A stretch of DNA of 64,000 bases from Kiritimatiellia bacterium (GTDB taxonomy: Bacteria > Verrucomicrobiota > Kiritimatiellia > CAIQIC01 > JAGNIJ01). The DNA lies in NCBI GenBank assembly GCA_018001225.1, contig JAGNIJ010000007.1, positions 48,706 through 112,705 on the forward strand, in the 5' to 3' direction. Positions 46,128-54,405 of this stretch are shown piece after piece. A model generated the notes under the pieces. The model had not been told where the DNA came from, made no database searches, and saw only the letters and a list, made by a program, of their open reading frames with translations. A program made the translations under genes and the position numbers. Position 1 is the stretch's first letter. The number at the start of each line of letters is the position of its first letter.

Positions 46128-46330
46128 ATCCGCGCGCAAGGATCTTCGACCCCATGCCCTCCCGCGCAGGTTCTCCTTGGCGGTCACGGCTCGCGGGACG
46201 CTCGCCCTCCAGGCGAGGAACCTATCTGCATGGTATAGACAGCGTTATGGAGGGCGAGCGTCCACGCGAGCCGCAAAGGCGGCGCCGTGCGCAGGGATTG
46301 CCCCAGTGACCGCAATTCTTACACGCGGAT
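46128..46330. mobile_element. MITE-like element, 203 bp, copy 2 (inverted)
   Basis: This element fills most of the gap between the efflux promoter and hsp20 (the 440-bp gap has no other gene). It starts ATCCGCGCGCAAG (46128) and ends TTACACGCGGAT (46319-46330). The inner hairpin has arms about 46187-46212 and 46249-46273 around a loop of about 36 bases. Read in reverse it aligns along its whole length with 21079-21282, including the loop and outer ends. Its ends are followed by TTGG and preceded by CCAA, extending the inverted symmetry outward. Confidence 0.7.
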
Positions 46331-46439
46331 TTGGGCCCGGGGACTCCGTGAGGCCGTCCAAATGCGGCTTGAGCGGGGGTCCTTCCGGGAGTATCTGTAG
46401 GCTGTTGCCCGGGACGTGCCCGGCGACGGGAAGGTACGT

Positions 46440-46877
46440 ATGACCCGCAATATCCTGGTGCAGTGGGCGCAGATCCAGCGGAAGCTGACCGGCCTGTCCG
46501 ACCACACGCTCGAGCCTCATGGCGCGGGGGCCTGGTCGCCCAACACGGACGTGTACGAGAGCGCGGACGACGTGGTGATCAAGATGGAGTTGGCCGGCGT
46601 GCCGGCGGAGAGCCTCCACATCGTCCTCGAAAACCGCGTGGTGCATGTCGAGGGGCTCCGCCGCGACCCGCACAGCGGCGAGAGCGCCGCCGGCTACCGG
46701 TTCCGCCAGATGGAGATCGAGTACGGGGCCTTCCGCCGGACCCTCGAGCTCCCGTTCGCCGTGGACGGGGAGCAGGCGGCGGCCCGGATGCAGAACGGCA
46801 TCCTCACGATCAAGCTCCCCCGCGCCCGGGAGTCGAGCGGGCAGAAGATCACCGTCACCACGGAAAGCGAGCCATGA
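46440..46877 (+). CDS. Small heat shock protein (Hsp20 / alpha-crystallin family)
   Basis: This 145-residue chaperone holds unfolding proteins in an aggregation-resistant state. The alpha-crystallin domain is clear: WSPNTDVYESADDVVIKMEL at residues about 31-50, then AGVPAESLHIVLENRVVHVE and a C-terminal AAARMQNGILTIKLPRARES with the typical NGILTIxLP motif. GGGAAGG lies 5 bases before the ATG at 46440. The stop overlaps the lon start (ATGA), so the two are translationally coupled; a holdase and a protease in one unit make functional sense. No CIRCE or other heat-shock operator is visible upstream; a repeat element occupies that region. Confidence 0.95.
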   Translation: MTRNILVQWAQIQRKLTGLSDHTLEPHGAGAWSPNTDVYESADDVVIKMELAGVPAESLHIVLENRVVHVEGLRRDPHSGESAAGYRFRQMEIEYGAFRRTLELPFAVDGEQAAARMQNGILTIKLPRARESSGQKITVTTESEP

Positions 46878-49279
46878 GCGAAACGCCCGAACCCGGCGGG
46901 GCCGCCCCGGTTCCTCCGGCGGAGCCGCAGAACGGGGAGCGCACGAATTCGTTCCCGCCGGTGCTGCCCGTGCTGCCGATGAGCGACTTGGTGCTGTTCC
47001 CGTCCATGGTCGCGCCCCTCGTGGTCAACACGCCCAAGTCGACGAGGCTGATCGACGCCGTCACCGGGGGGCCGCGCCTGCTGATCACCGTCCTCCAGAA
47101 GAGCCGGGCGGCGTCGGACGACGCCGTCGGGTTCACGGACCTTTACGAATACGGGTGCGTGGCCCGGCTGATCAAGATGCTGAAGTTTCCCGACGAGACC
47201 GTGCGGATCCTCGTACAGGGCCTCTCGCGCTGCCGCCTGGCGCGGCCCCACGAGAACCCCGGATACCTGGAGACCTACCACGCGATCCTCAAGGACGAGG
47301 TCGAGGATTCCGTCGAAACCATGGCCCTGGCGCGCAACGCCTCGCAGAAGTTCCAGGAGATCATCACTCTCTCGCCCACGCTGCCCGAGGAGCTGAAGAT
47401 CGCCGTGTTCAACGTCGACGGGCCGGGCGCGCTGACGGACCTGATCGCCTCGCACCTCAACATGTCCCTGGAGGACCGCCAGGCGCTGCTCGAGGAATAC
47501 CGGGTCAAGGGCCGCTTGAGCCGCCTGACCACGCTGCTGAACCGCGAGTTCGAGGTGCTGCGGATGGGCACGGAGATCCAGCACAAGGTCAGCGAGAACT
47601 TCGCCAAGACCCAGCGCGAGTTTTTCCTGCGCGAGCAGATGAAGGCCATCCGCCAGGAGTTGGGCGAAAAGGACCAGCAGCAGATGGAGGGCCAGGAGAT
47701 CGAGAAGAAGATCGCCGCCGCCAAGCTGCCGCCGGAGGCCCTCGAGGCGGCCCACAAGGAGCGGGAGCGGCTGCTGACGATCCCCAGCGCGTCGCCGGAA
47801 TACGGCGTGATCCGCACGTACCTCGATTGGCTCACGGAGTTGCCCTGGGCCGCGGCCACGGAAGACGTGCTGGATATCACCCGGGCGCGCGCGGTGCTCG
47901 ACCGGGACCACTATGACCTGGCCAAGGTCAAGGACCGCATCCTGGAATACCTGTCCGTGCTCAAGTTGAAGAAGGACCTGAAGGGGCCGATCCTGTGCTT
48001 TGTCGGGCCGCCGGGCGTCGGCAAGACGTCGCTGGGCCAGTCCATCGCCCGGGCGCTCGGCCGCAAGTTCGTACGCATGTCGCTCGGCGGCATGCGGGAC
48101 GAGGCGGAGATCCGCGGGCATCGCCGCACCTACGTGGGCGCCCTGCCGGGCCGGATCATCCAGGGCCTGCGCAAGGCCGGCTCCCGCAACCCGGTCTTCA
48201 TGCTCGACGAGATCGACAAGCTGGGCCAGGACTTCCGCGGCGACCCGTCCGCCGCGCTGCTGGAGGTGCTCGACCCCGAGCAGAACGCCTCCTTCACCGA
48301 CCATTATCTCAATGTGCCCTTCGATCTTTCCTCCGTGTTGTTCATCACCACGGCGAACCTCGTCGATCCGCTGCCGCCCGCGCTGCGCGACCGCATGGAG
48401 ACCCTGGAACTGCCCGGGTACACGGAGAACGAGAAGATCCACATCGCGGCCAAGTACCTGGTGCCGAAGCAAGTGGCCGCGCACGGGCTCAAGCGCGCGC
48501 AGGCGGTGCTGCCCCGGACAACGCTGCAGCGGATCATCGGCGAATACACCCGCGAGGCGGGCGTCCGGAACCTGGAGCGGCAGATCGCGGCGATCTGCCG
48601 CAAGACTGCGCGACGCGTGGCCGAGGGCCGCCGGGGCTCCAGGACGGTGTCTCCCGAGGCGCTGCACGGGTTGCTGGGGCCCCGGCTTTTCGAGGCCGAG
48701 ATGGCCGAGCGGCAGTTGGAGCCCGGCATCGCGACCGGCCTCGCGTGGACGTGGGCCGGCGGCGACATCCTGTTCATCGAGGCGACCCGCATGCCGGGGC
48801 GCGGCCAACTGACGCTCACGGGTTCGCTGGGCGACGTGATGAAGGAATCCGCGCAGGCGGCGTTGAGCTACGTCCGGGCCAACGCGCGGAAGCTGGGCCT
48901 GCCGGCCGACGTGCTGAAAAGCACGGACATTCATATCCACGTCCCCTCGGGCGCGATCCCGAAGGACGGCCCCTCGGCGGGCATCACGATGTTGGCGGCC
49001 CTCGTGTCGCTGCTTTCGGGCCGGGCCGTGCAGGCGGGCGTGGCCATGACCGGCGAGATCACCCTGCGGGGCAAGGTCATGCCCGTCGGCGGCATCAAGG
49101 AAAAGGTCCTCGCGGCGTCGCGCGCCGGCATCCGGCGGATCATCCTGCCCGCCCGGAACCGGCGAAGCCAGGAGGACGTGCCCTCCGAGATCCGCCGCAA
49201 GATGAAGTTCGTCTTCGTGGAAAACGCGGAGGCGGCCCTGCGCGCGGCGCTGGGACCGGCCCGCCGGGGGGAGGCATGA
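46874..49279 (+). CDS. lon: ATP-dependent protease Lon
   Basis: Lon is a homohexameric AAA+ serine protease that degrades damaged and short-lived regulatory proteins. The 801-residue protein has the LonA layout. The substrate-binding N domain (FPPVLPVLPMSDLVLFPSMV onward, residues 30-230) is followed by a helical linker (REFFLREQMKAIRQELGEKD). The AAA+ domain has Walker A GPPGVGKTSLGQSIA and Walker B RNPVFMLDEIDKLG. The protease domain has Ser in PKDGPSAGITMLAALVSLLS and the dyad Lys in GGIKEKVLAASRAGIR. The start is fixed by the ATGA overlap with hsp20. It overlaps the next gene the same way at 49276. Confidence 0.98.
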   Translation: MSETPEPGGAAPVPPAEPQNGERTNSFPPVLPVLPMSDLVLFPSMVAPLVVNTPKSTRLIDAVTGGPRLLITVLQKSRAASDDAVGFTDLYEYGCVARLIKMLKFPDETVRILVQGLSRCRLARPHENPGYLETYHAILKDEVEDSVETMALARNASQKFQEIITLSPTLPEELKIAVFNVDGPGALTDLIASHLNMSLEDRQALLEEYRVKGRLSRLTTLLNREFEVLRMGTEIQHKVSENFAKTQREFFLREQMKAIRQELGEKDQQQMEGQEIEKKIAAAKLPPEALEAAHKERERLLTIPSASPEYGVIRTYLDWLTELPWAAATEDVLDITRARAVLDRDHYDLAKVKDRILEYLSVLKLKKDLKGPILCFVGPPGVGKTSLGQSIARALGRKFVRMSLGGMRDEAEIRGHRRTYVGALPGRIIQGLRKAGSRNPVFMLDEIDKLGQDFRGDPSAALLEVLDPEQNASFTDHYLNVPFDLSSVLFITTANLVDPLPPALRDRMETLELPGYTENEKIHIAAKYLVPKQVAAHGLKRAQAVLPRTTLQRIIGEYTREAGVRNLERQIAAICRKTARRVAEGRRGSRTVSPEALHGLLGPRLFEAEMAERQLEPGIATGLAWTWAGGDILFIEATRMPGRGQLTLTGSLGDVMKESAQAALSYVRANARKLGLPADVLKSTDIHIHVPSGAIPKDGPSAGITMLAALVSLLSGRAVQAGVAMTGEITLRGKVMPVGGIKEKVLAASRAGIRRIILPARNRRSQEDVPSEIRRKMKFVFVENAEAALRAALGPARRGEA

Positions 49280-50073
49280 TCCGGCGCGCCGCGGGGATGG
49301 TCCTGCTGGCCTGCGGCGTGCTCGGGGCGCGGGCCGCGATGGACGACGGCCCGCTCCTTCAGCCGGAGGCCTCCTGGCCGGATGCCGGTGAGTTGGTCCG
49401 CGGCGTGGTGGCCGGGCTGCCCGACGTCCCCGTGGTGATCCACGCGCAGTTGCAATCGAAGGACCGGCGCGGCGTGATCGAGGGCGTGTTGAACGCCGAG
49501 ATGAAGCTGGACTGGTATGGCCGGCCGCCGACGGCCGACTACCTGATCCGCGACGCGTTTGGCGCCGGCCGGGAAGCGCTCCGCTTGAGCTGGTCCGAGC
49601 CCGGTCGCCCGGCCTACGGGTATCGGCGGGGCGACCCGCCCGCGGAGGCGGCGCTGCCGGACCTGTACCGGCCGATCGAGGGGACCGACATCAGCTGGGT
49701 GGACTTGAGCCTGTCCTTCCTCTGGTGGCCGGGCGGCCGCACGGTCGGCATGGAGAAGATCAAGGGCCGCATGTGCTATATTGTGGATATCCCGGCGCCG
49801 CCCGGGGAGCCGGGGAACTATGCCGGCGTCCGGCTCTGGATCGAGCCGCGCATACGCATCATGCTCCAGGCCGCGGCTTACGACACGGGGGGCGAGGTGC
49901 TACGCCTGGTCGAGGTGAAGAGCTTCAAGAAGGTGCGCGACCTGTGGCTGATCCAGAACCTGGACGTGCAGACCTTCCCGGGGCGGCACCGGACGAGCCT
50001 GCGTGTCCGGCGCGTGGAAGTGGCCGGCGAGTCCGTGGAAGAGAGCGAGCCGGACGATCGTGGAGACGGGTAA
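49276..50073 (+). CDS. Exported LolA-like protein (outer membrane lipoprotein-sorting type)
   Basis: This 265-residue protein has a signal peptide (MIRRAAGMVLLACGVLGARA). The mature part resembles LolA-like beta-barrel half proteins annotated as outer membrane lipoprotein-sorting proteins in Verrucomicrobia: a VVIHAQLQSKDRRGVIEGVL strand, DWYGRPPTADYLIRDAF, IKGRMCYIVDIPAPPGEPGN and IEPRIRIMLQAAAYDTGGEV, ending with KVRDLWLIQNLDVQTFPGRH. Members bind lipid or a lipoprotein anchor in the periplasm; the true cargo is unknown. GGGGGGAGG precedes the ATG, which overlaps the lon stop. The coupling to hsp20-lon suggests a stress or envelope-quality role, but this is inference. Confidence 0.75.
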   Translation: MIRRAAGMVLLACGVLGARAAMDDGPLLQPEASWPDAGELVRGVVAGLPDVPVVIHAQLQSKDRRGVIEGVLNAEMKLDWYGRPPTADYLIRDAFGAGREALRLSWSEPGRPAYGYRRGDPPAEAALPDLYRPIEGTDISWVDLSLSFLWWPGGRTVGMEKIKGRMCYIVDIPAPPGEPGNYAGVRLWIEPRIRIMLQAAAYDTGGEVLRLVEVKSFKKVRDLWLIQNLDVQTFPGRHRTSLRVRRVEVAGESVEESEPDDRGDG

Positions 50074-50083
50074 GGAGGCGGCC

Positions 50084-50902
50084 GTGGCGGATATTCAACT
50101 GAAATGCGCCCAGTGCGGGAAGGAAACCGCCGTTTCCGAGTTTGTGTCCGTGGAGGCGCTGACCTGCCCGGCCTGCGGTGCGGCGTTGTGCATGCCGGAG
50201 CGGAAGGAGGAGGCGGCCCCGCTTAAGATTCGCCTCCAGGAGCGCGAATCCAAGACCGGCCTGACGGGCCGCGAAATGGACGTGGATGTCCTGGCGCGCG
50301 CCGTGGCGGCGAAGGAGACCGACTCGGTCCTCGGCGAAGTGCACAAGGCCCGGACCCAGGTCCGGAAATCCACCGGCCTCTGGCTTTGGGTGATCCTGCT
50401 CCTGGTTGGGGGCGGGTTGGTCGGCTGGCAGCATGCCGTGGCCGAGGGGCTCGGCCCCGAGTGGCTGGCGGACGGGTATCCGGTGGTCCGGTCCGTCGTC
50501 TCCGGCCTGGCCATGGTCACGGTCCTGGTCGTGGCCTTCTACGAGAGCTGGGTGCAGGGCGTGTTATGCCTGCTGCTGCCCTTTTACATCCTGTACTACT
50601 CGATCGTCCGGATGGAGTTCAACCTGGTGCGCGGACTTTTCCTGGGCGTGTGCGTGGCCCTGGCCGCCGAGGTCAAAATCCTGCCGAAGCAATCGCTCCT
50701 GATCGCCGCGCAGGGCGGGTTCGAGCAGATGATCGTCAACGTGAACCAGTTGATCCAGCGCGCCGGGGAGCCGCCGAACATGCCGCCCAGCCGGAAGCGC
50801 GGGCGTTCCAAGCCGAAATCCTTCATGCCTCTGCCGCCCCGCGGGGGACCGTCCGTTCCGATCGTGGGCCGGGCCTTTATGCTTGGCCATCAAGCTTCTT
50901 GA
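50084..50902 (+). CDS. Membrane protein with N-terminal zinc ribbon
   Basis: This 272-residue protein starts with a zinc ribbon (LKCAQCGKETAV and LTCPACGAALCM). A linker of about 60 residues follows, then hydrophobic segments (TGLWLWVILLLVGGGLVGWQ, VVRSVVSGLAMVTVLVVAFY, VQGVLCLLLPFYILYYSIV and LVRGLFLGVCVALAAEV), and the C-terminus is basic (PPSRKRGRSKPKSF). I do not recognise the family. The GTG at 50084 is chosen because AAGGAGG (50072-50078) lies 5 bases before it. It is the last gene of the hsp20-lon unit. Cytoplasmic placement of the zinc ribbon is inferred from its lack of an export signal. Confidence 0.78.
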   Translation: MADIQLKCAQCGKETAVSEFVSVEALTCPACGAALCMPERKEEAAPLKIRLQERESKTGLTGREMDVDVLARAVAAKETDSVLGEVHKARTQVRKSTGLWLWVILLLVGGGLVGWQHAVAEGLGPEWLADGYPVVRSVVSGLAMVTVLVVAFYESWVQGVLCLLLPFYILYYSIVRMEFNLVRGLFLGVCVALAAEVKILPKQSLLIAAQGGFEQMIVNVNQLIQRAGEPPNMPPSRKRGRSKPKSFMPLPPRGGPSVPIVGRAFMLGHQAS

Positions 50903-50910
50903 ATGGCTGA

Positions 50911-50950
50911 AAAAAGCATTCCACACCTTGCAAGGTGTGGAAATGCTCTG
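50911..50950 (-). terminator. Intrinsic terminator after the ROK kinase operon
   Basis: AGCATTCCACACCTTG (50915-50930) and CAAGGTGTGGAAATGCT (50931-50947) form a long, nearly perfect inverted repeat with one bulged base. Read on the minus strand the stem is followed by TTTTTTCAG, so it should act as an intrinsic terminator for the operon that ends at 51007. On the plus strand it lies 13 bp after the zinc-ribbon membrane gene, so it may serve both. Its arms resemble the hairpins at 32851-32979. Confidence 0.7.
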
Positions 50951-51006
50951 GCGGGGCGAGTGGTCCGTCCGCGGGATGTGGCCAGGAGTGCGTCGCGGAA
51001 AAAACT

Positions 51007-51978
51007 TTATTCCATCATGGCCAGCGTCGCCGCGCCGATAACGCCGGCGTCGTTGCCCAGTTCCGCGGGCTTGATCACGATCCGCTCCGCGAACACCGGG
51101 CTCAACCGCTCGGACAGGTGCCGGCGCAGGGGATCGAACAGAACCGGACCGCTCTGCGCCACGCCCCCGCCGACAATGAACGCCTGGGGCTGGATCACGT
51201 AAGCCACCGACGCGAACGCCGCCGCCAGGCAGTCGGCCATGAAGTCGAAGATTTCCAGCGCCAGGACATCGCCCTGTTTCGCCGCGCGGGCGATGAGCTC
51301 GACCGTGATCGCGGCCGGGTCCCCTCCCGCGAGGTCGCGGATCAGCGACGCGCGGCCCTGCTGGAGGGCCTGCGCGGCCCGCTCCACCAGGCGCCGGTTG
51401 CCGACGTATTGCTCCAGGCCGCCGCGCCCCTGCGGGGACTTGATGCCGTCCATGCGGATCGACACGTGCCCGATCTCGCCGGCCATGGAATAGGCCCCGC
51501 GGTAGAGCTGGTTGTTGATGACGATGCCGCCGCCGACGCCGGTGCCCAGGGTCACGAACACGGCGTGCTGGTAGGCGCGGCCGGCCCCGTAGGTGCATTC
51601 GCCCAGGGCCATGACGTTGACGTCGTTGTCCACCCGGACGTGCAGCTTGAACCGCTCCTCCAGCCTCGGCGCGAGATGAACGTTGGTCCAGCCGGGCACG
51701 TTCGCCAGGTCGTAAATGAACCCGCGCTCGAAATCCACGAACCCGGGCACGCCGACGCCGAGGCCGGCCAGGGGCGCGTCCGCGGAAGCCGTCTTGTCCT
51801 TCAACTGCTCCAGGCCGCGGCCGACGGCGTCGAGCCAGCCGTCCAGCCCCGGGGCCTCCTTCGTCGGGATCTTCGCCCGGGCCTCGACCTCGCCGCGTTC
51901 GTTGACCCGGGCCATCTTGATGAAGGTTCCGCCGAAATCCACGCCGATGGCGTGGCGCATGCCGCTGCCGTCTTTCAT
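51007..51978 (-). CDS. ROK-family sugar kinase (glucokinase type) lacking the zinc cysteines
   Basis: This 323-residue ROK protein has no DNA-binding domain and so should be a sugar kinase, most likely phosphorylating glucose or an amino sugar with ATP. Motifs are HAIGVDFGGTFIKMARVNER (phosphate 1), GVGVPGFVDFERG, VRVDNDVNVMALGE with the catalytic Asp, FVTLGTGVGGGIVIN (phosphate 2) and the C-terminal IVGGGVAQSG. The ROK zinc motif (normally CxCGxxGCxE after GHxxx) is here GEIGHVSIRMDGIKSPQGRG followed by GLEQ. The His is kept but all three cysteines are absent. The start at 51978 overlaps the tatD stop (ATGA). The operon ends with the terminator at 50911-50950. Confidence 0.92.
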   Translation of the reverse strand: MKDGSGMRHAIGVDFGGTFIKMARVNERGEVEARAKIPTKEAPGLDGWLDAVGRGLEQLKDKTASADAPLAGLGVGVPGFVDFERGFIYDLANVPGWTNVHLAPRLEERFKLHVRVDNDVNVMALGECTYGAGRAYQHAVFVTLGTGVGGGIVINNQLYRGAYSMAGEIGHVSIRMDGIKSPQGRGGLEQYVGNRRLVERAAQALQQGRASLIRDLAGGDPAAITVELIARAAKQGDVLALEIFDFMADCLAAAFASVAYVIQPQAFIVGGGVAQSGPVLFDPLRRHLSERLSPVFAERIVIKPAELGNDAGVIGAATLAMME

Positions 51979-52760
51979 GATTTTGCTCCGAGAAAAAGCC
52001 TCTCCGCGTTCGCCGTGGTACTATGCGCGATGCGTTCGAGGCTGTCATTTCGAATTTTGGCGAGCGCCTCGGCCACGGGCACCACCCAGGCAGGCTCATT
52101 GCGTTGGCCGCGGTGCGGTACGGGCGCGAGGAAGGGCGTGTCGGTCTCGATCAGCAGCCGGTCCGCCGGGAGGCCCCGGGCCACTTCGCGCAGCGGGCCG
52201 GCGTTGCGGAACGTCAGGATGCCGCTGAAACTGATCATCAGGCCCAGGTCGATCAGCCGCGCGGCGAAGTCCGCGGTGCCGGTGAAGCAGTGGAGCACCC
52301 CGATCCGCTCGGGATCGCCCCGCCACGCGGCGGCGTGCTCGCGCAGCAGGTCCAGCGTGTCCGCGTCCGCCTCGCGGCTGTGCACGATGACGGGTTGCCG
52401 GCGCCGGCAGGCGATCTCCAACTGGGCGGCAAAAAGCGCCTTCTGGGCCGCCGCCGTTTCCGGCTCGTAGTGATAGTCCAGGCCGATCTCGCCGAGCGCC
52501 ACGACGCCGGGCCGGGCGAGATCATCCTCCAGGACGGCCAGGGCCGGCGTGGCGCAGGCCTGGTCCCGGTCGAACCCGAGCGAGGCGAGCACCTGCGCGG
52601 GCGCCTCGGCCGCCGCCGCCAGGGCGGCCCGGTTCAGTTCCGTCGATCCGCCGACGGCCACGATCCGCGCGACCCCGGCCGCGGCCGCGCGCGCCAGGAC
52701 GGCCCGCCGCTCCGCGGGGGCCGGGAAGATGTCGAAGTGGGCGTGGGTGTCGAAGAACAT
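51975..52760 (-). CDS. tatD: TatD-family metal-dependent hydrolase
   Basis: This 261-residue TIM-barrel nuclease-like protein begins MFFDTHAHFDIFPAPAERRA with the HxH metal motif. It has VVALGEIGLDYHYEPE with the metal-binding Glu, KALFAAQLEIACRRRQPVIV then HSREAD, LHCFTGTADFAARLIDLGLM and a C-terminal RLLIETDTPFLAPVPHRG with the last Asp. TatD proteins act as 3'-5' DNases and in RNA or DNA repair contexts; the substrate is inferred from the family. The start at 52760 gives the conserved N-terminus. The 13 bp to the upstream gene contain part of a heptamer repeat, and the stop overlaps the kinase start. Confidence 0.94.
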   Translation of the reverse strand: MFFDTHAHFDIFPAPAERRAVLARAAAAGVARIVAVGGSTELNRAALAAAAEAPAQVLASLGFDRDQACATPALAVLEDDLARPGVVALGEIGLDYHYEPETAAAQKALFAAQLEIACRRRQPVIVHSREADADTLDLLREHAAAWRGDPERIGVLHCFTGTADFAARLIDLGLMISFSGILTFRNAGPLREVARGLPADRLLIETDTPFLAPVPHRGQRNEPAWVVPVAEALAKIRNDSLERIAHSTTANAERLFLGAKS

Positions 52761-52771
52761 CGGGGACCGGC

Positions 52772-52806
52772 GTTCAGGGCTCGGGGTTCGGGGTTCGGGG
52801 TTCAGG
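52772..52806. repeat. Heptamer GGGTTCG array at the TIGR03790 / tatD junction
   Basis: Three tandem GGGGTTC units flanked by GTTCAGGGCTC and TTCAGG lie across the end of the TIGR03790 gene. They encode its last residues ([10 protein letters not shown]) and the stop, and run towards the leader of tatD. The unit is the same as in the array at 41656-41719, where it also encodes PEPRTLNPE, so this is a recurrent low-complexity repeat that tolerates reading frames. Confidence 0.65.
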
Positions 52807-54396
52807 AGGAAGGGAATCCACGCGGCCGGATTCGAGCCACGGCAGCACCGGGCTGTCCTTCCAGCGCTCGCGCAGCGCCCGCTCCAGGGCATCGGCTTCC
52901 GGGCCGCGGTCCAGCGCCCGGAGGATGCGGAGCGCGAGCGCGCCGGAGCGCACGGCGGTTTCCGCGGTGGCGGCCTGCTCGGCCGCGGCCCGGTATTCCG
53001 CGATGGCCTCCGCGTAGAGATCGTTGCGGGCGTACAATTCGGCCAGTTTTTCCTTCAGGAGCGGGCTGCCGGTTTCCGCGATCCAGCGCCGGCAGAGCCC
53101 CAGCGCCACGTTGAAGCGGCCGGCGCGCACCAGCCGGTTGACGACGCGGACGCGGGCCCACCCCGGGCCCTCCTCGTGCTCCGCCTGCGTTTCCGCCGGG
53201 CGGAGGAACGGCCGGTAGAGCGGGTCGCCGATCACGGTGACCTGCCACGAGAGGACCGGCTGGGCGAGATAGGCGCTCTCGCCGAACGTGAGCCCGCGGC
53301 ACAGGCGATCGGTGAAGATCGACAGGTACGGAGTCCAGTTGAGCAGCGGTTCGCCCACGCAGCCCATCGTCGCCGCCGCCCCGGCGGCCAGCAGCGGCCC
53401 GGCCCAGTGCTCGGAGGCCGTGCGCAGGATCGCCGCGCTGCCGGAATGGATGTGATAGGCCACGGCGCCCGGCTCGAAGCGGAACCCGGGCCGGAGGAAA
53501 GGGCCGGACACGTGCTCGGCGTACCAGCCCAGGTAGAAGGCCGCGTGCTCCATCGGGAAGGCGGGGCCCCAGACGGGCTCCGCGGCATCCTCGACGACCT
53601 CGAGGCCTTCCCGGGCGAGACGCTCCGCCGCCTCGGCCAGCCAGTAATCGCCCATCGCGTAGCCGCCCCGCTTGATGCCGCGCCGGTCCACGTAGGCGCG
53701 CCCGCTCAACCCGAGCCGCTCGGCCGCCGCGGCGTCGTCGATCATGCGCCGGACCGTGGCCGGGTCCGGGCCGTCCAGCCGGGCGGCGATCAGGACGCGG
53801 GACGCGGAGGCCGGCGCGTCGGCCTCGCTCATCTGGTTGAACAGGGGATTCGTGTACGGCCCGCGGATCGGGTGGGCGGCGTGGAGCAGCAGGGCCAGTT
53901 CCGAATCCACGGCGGCGGCGTCCTTGAGATCGAGCCGCCGCAGCCGGTTGGCGACGATCTCGCCGATCCGCCAGCGGGTGTCGGTGATGCGCACGGGCAC
54001 GCCGTACATGCAGACCAGGTAGCGCACCGAGGAGGAAAGGGTCTGCCACTCGCTTTCGTGGCGGCGCACGGAGTCCGCGGGCCGGCGCGCCTGCTCGATC
54101 AGGCGGCGTTCGCGCAGGAAGGCCAGCAGCGGGTCCCGCAGACGGACCTCGTACACTTCGCGCAGGAGGGTCTCGCCGGCGGGCAGGTCCAGGGCGCAGA
54201 GGTGATCCTCCGGGATGCCGCGGACCTGCAGGTAGTGGCGGGCCAGTTCGAGGGACTCGGGCACCCGCCGGTTCGCGACGACCACCGTGCGGCGGGCGAG
54301 ATCGTCGGCCCGCGCGGCGCCGGCCCACAGCGCCAGCGCTAAACAAAAGAGCCGGGCGCCGCTGTATCGCGCCACGCCCGGCCCCTTTGTCCGCAT
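52774..54396 (-). CDS. TIGR03790-family exported protein with C-terminal TPR-like region
   Basis: This 540-residue protein has a signal peptide ([15 protein letters not shown]). The body matches the TIGR03790 family found in Verrucomicrobia, Acidobacteria and Myxobacteria: [20 protein letters not shown], then [14 protein letters not shown], then [15 protein letters not shown], and [15 protein letters not shown] near residue 350. The C-terminal 130 residues ([20 protein letters not shown]) are tetratricopeptide-like helices. The function of the family is not known to me. The last residues ([10 protein letters not shown]) are coded by a heptamer repeat and are probably not conserved. TAGGGAT lies 5 bases before the ATG at 54396; the gene follows the pyrophosphatase gene by 9 bp. 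Confidence 0.85.
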   Translation of the reverse strand: MRTKGPGVARYSGARLFCLALALWAGAARADDLARRTVVVANRRVPESLELARHYLQVRGIPEDHLCALDLPAGETLLREVYEVRLRDPLLAFLRERRLIEQARRPADSVRRHESEWQTLSSSVRYLVCMYGVPVRITDTRWRIGEIVANRLRRLDLKDAAAVDSELALLLHAAHPIRGPYTNPLFNQMSEADAPASASRVLIAARLDGPDPATVRRMIDDAAAAERLGLSGRAYVDRRGIKRGGYAMGDYWLAEAAERLAREGLEVVEDAAEPVWGPAFPMEHAAFYLGWYAEHVSGPFLRPGFRFEPGAVAYHIHSGSAAILRTASEHWAGPLLAAGAAATMGCVGEPLLNWTPYLSIFTDRLCRGLTFGESAYLAQPVLSWQVTVIGDPLYRPFLRPAETQAEHEEGPGWARVRVVNRLVRAGRFNVALGLCRRWIAETGSPLLKEKLAELYARNDLYAEAIAEYRAAAEQAATAETAVRSGALALRILRALDRGPEADALERALRERWKDSPVLPWLESGRVDSLPPEPRTPNPEP

Positions 54397-54405
54397 GGCC
54401 GATCC

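Noticed and set aside
46128..46439. CIRCE or heat-shock sigma promoter upstream of hsp20
   Set aside because: No TTAGCACTC/GAGTGCTAA repeat or sigma-32-like pair is visible; the inverted repeats here belong to the 203-bp element.
46874..48940. Long minus-strand frame opposite lon
   Set aside because: It is a shadow of lon with no recognisable motifs; Lon has complete domains on the plus strand.
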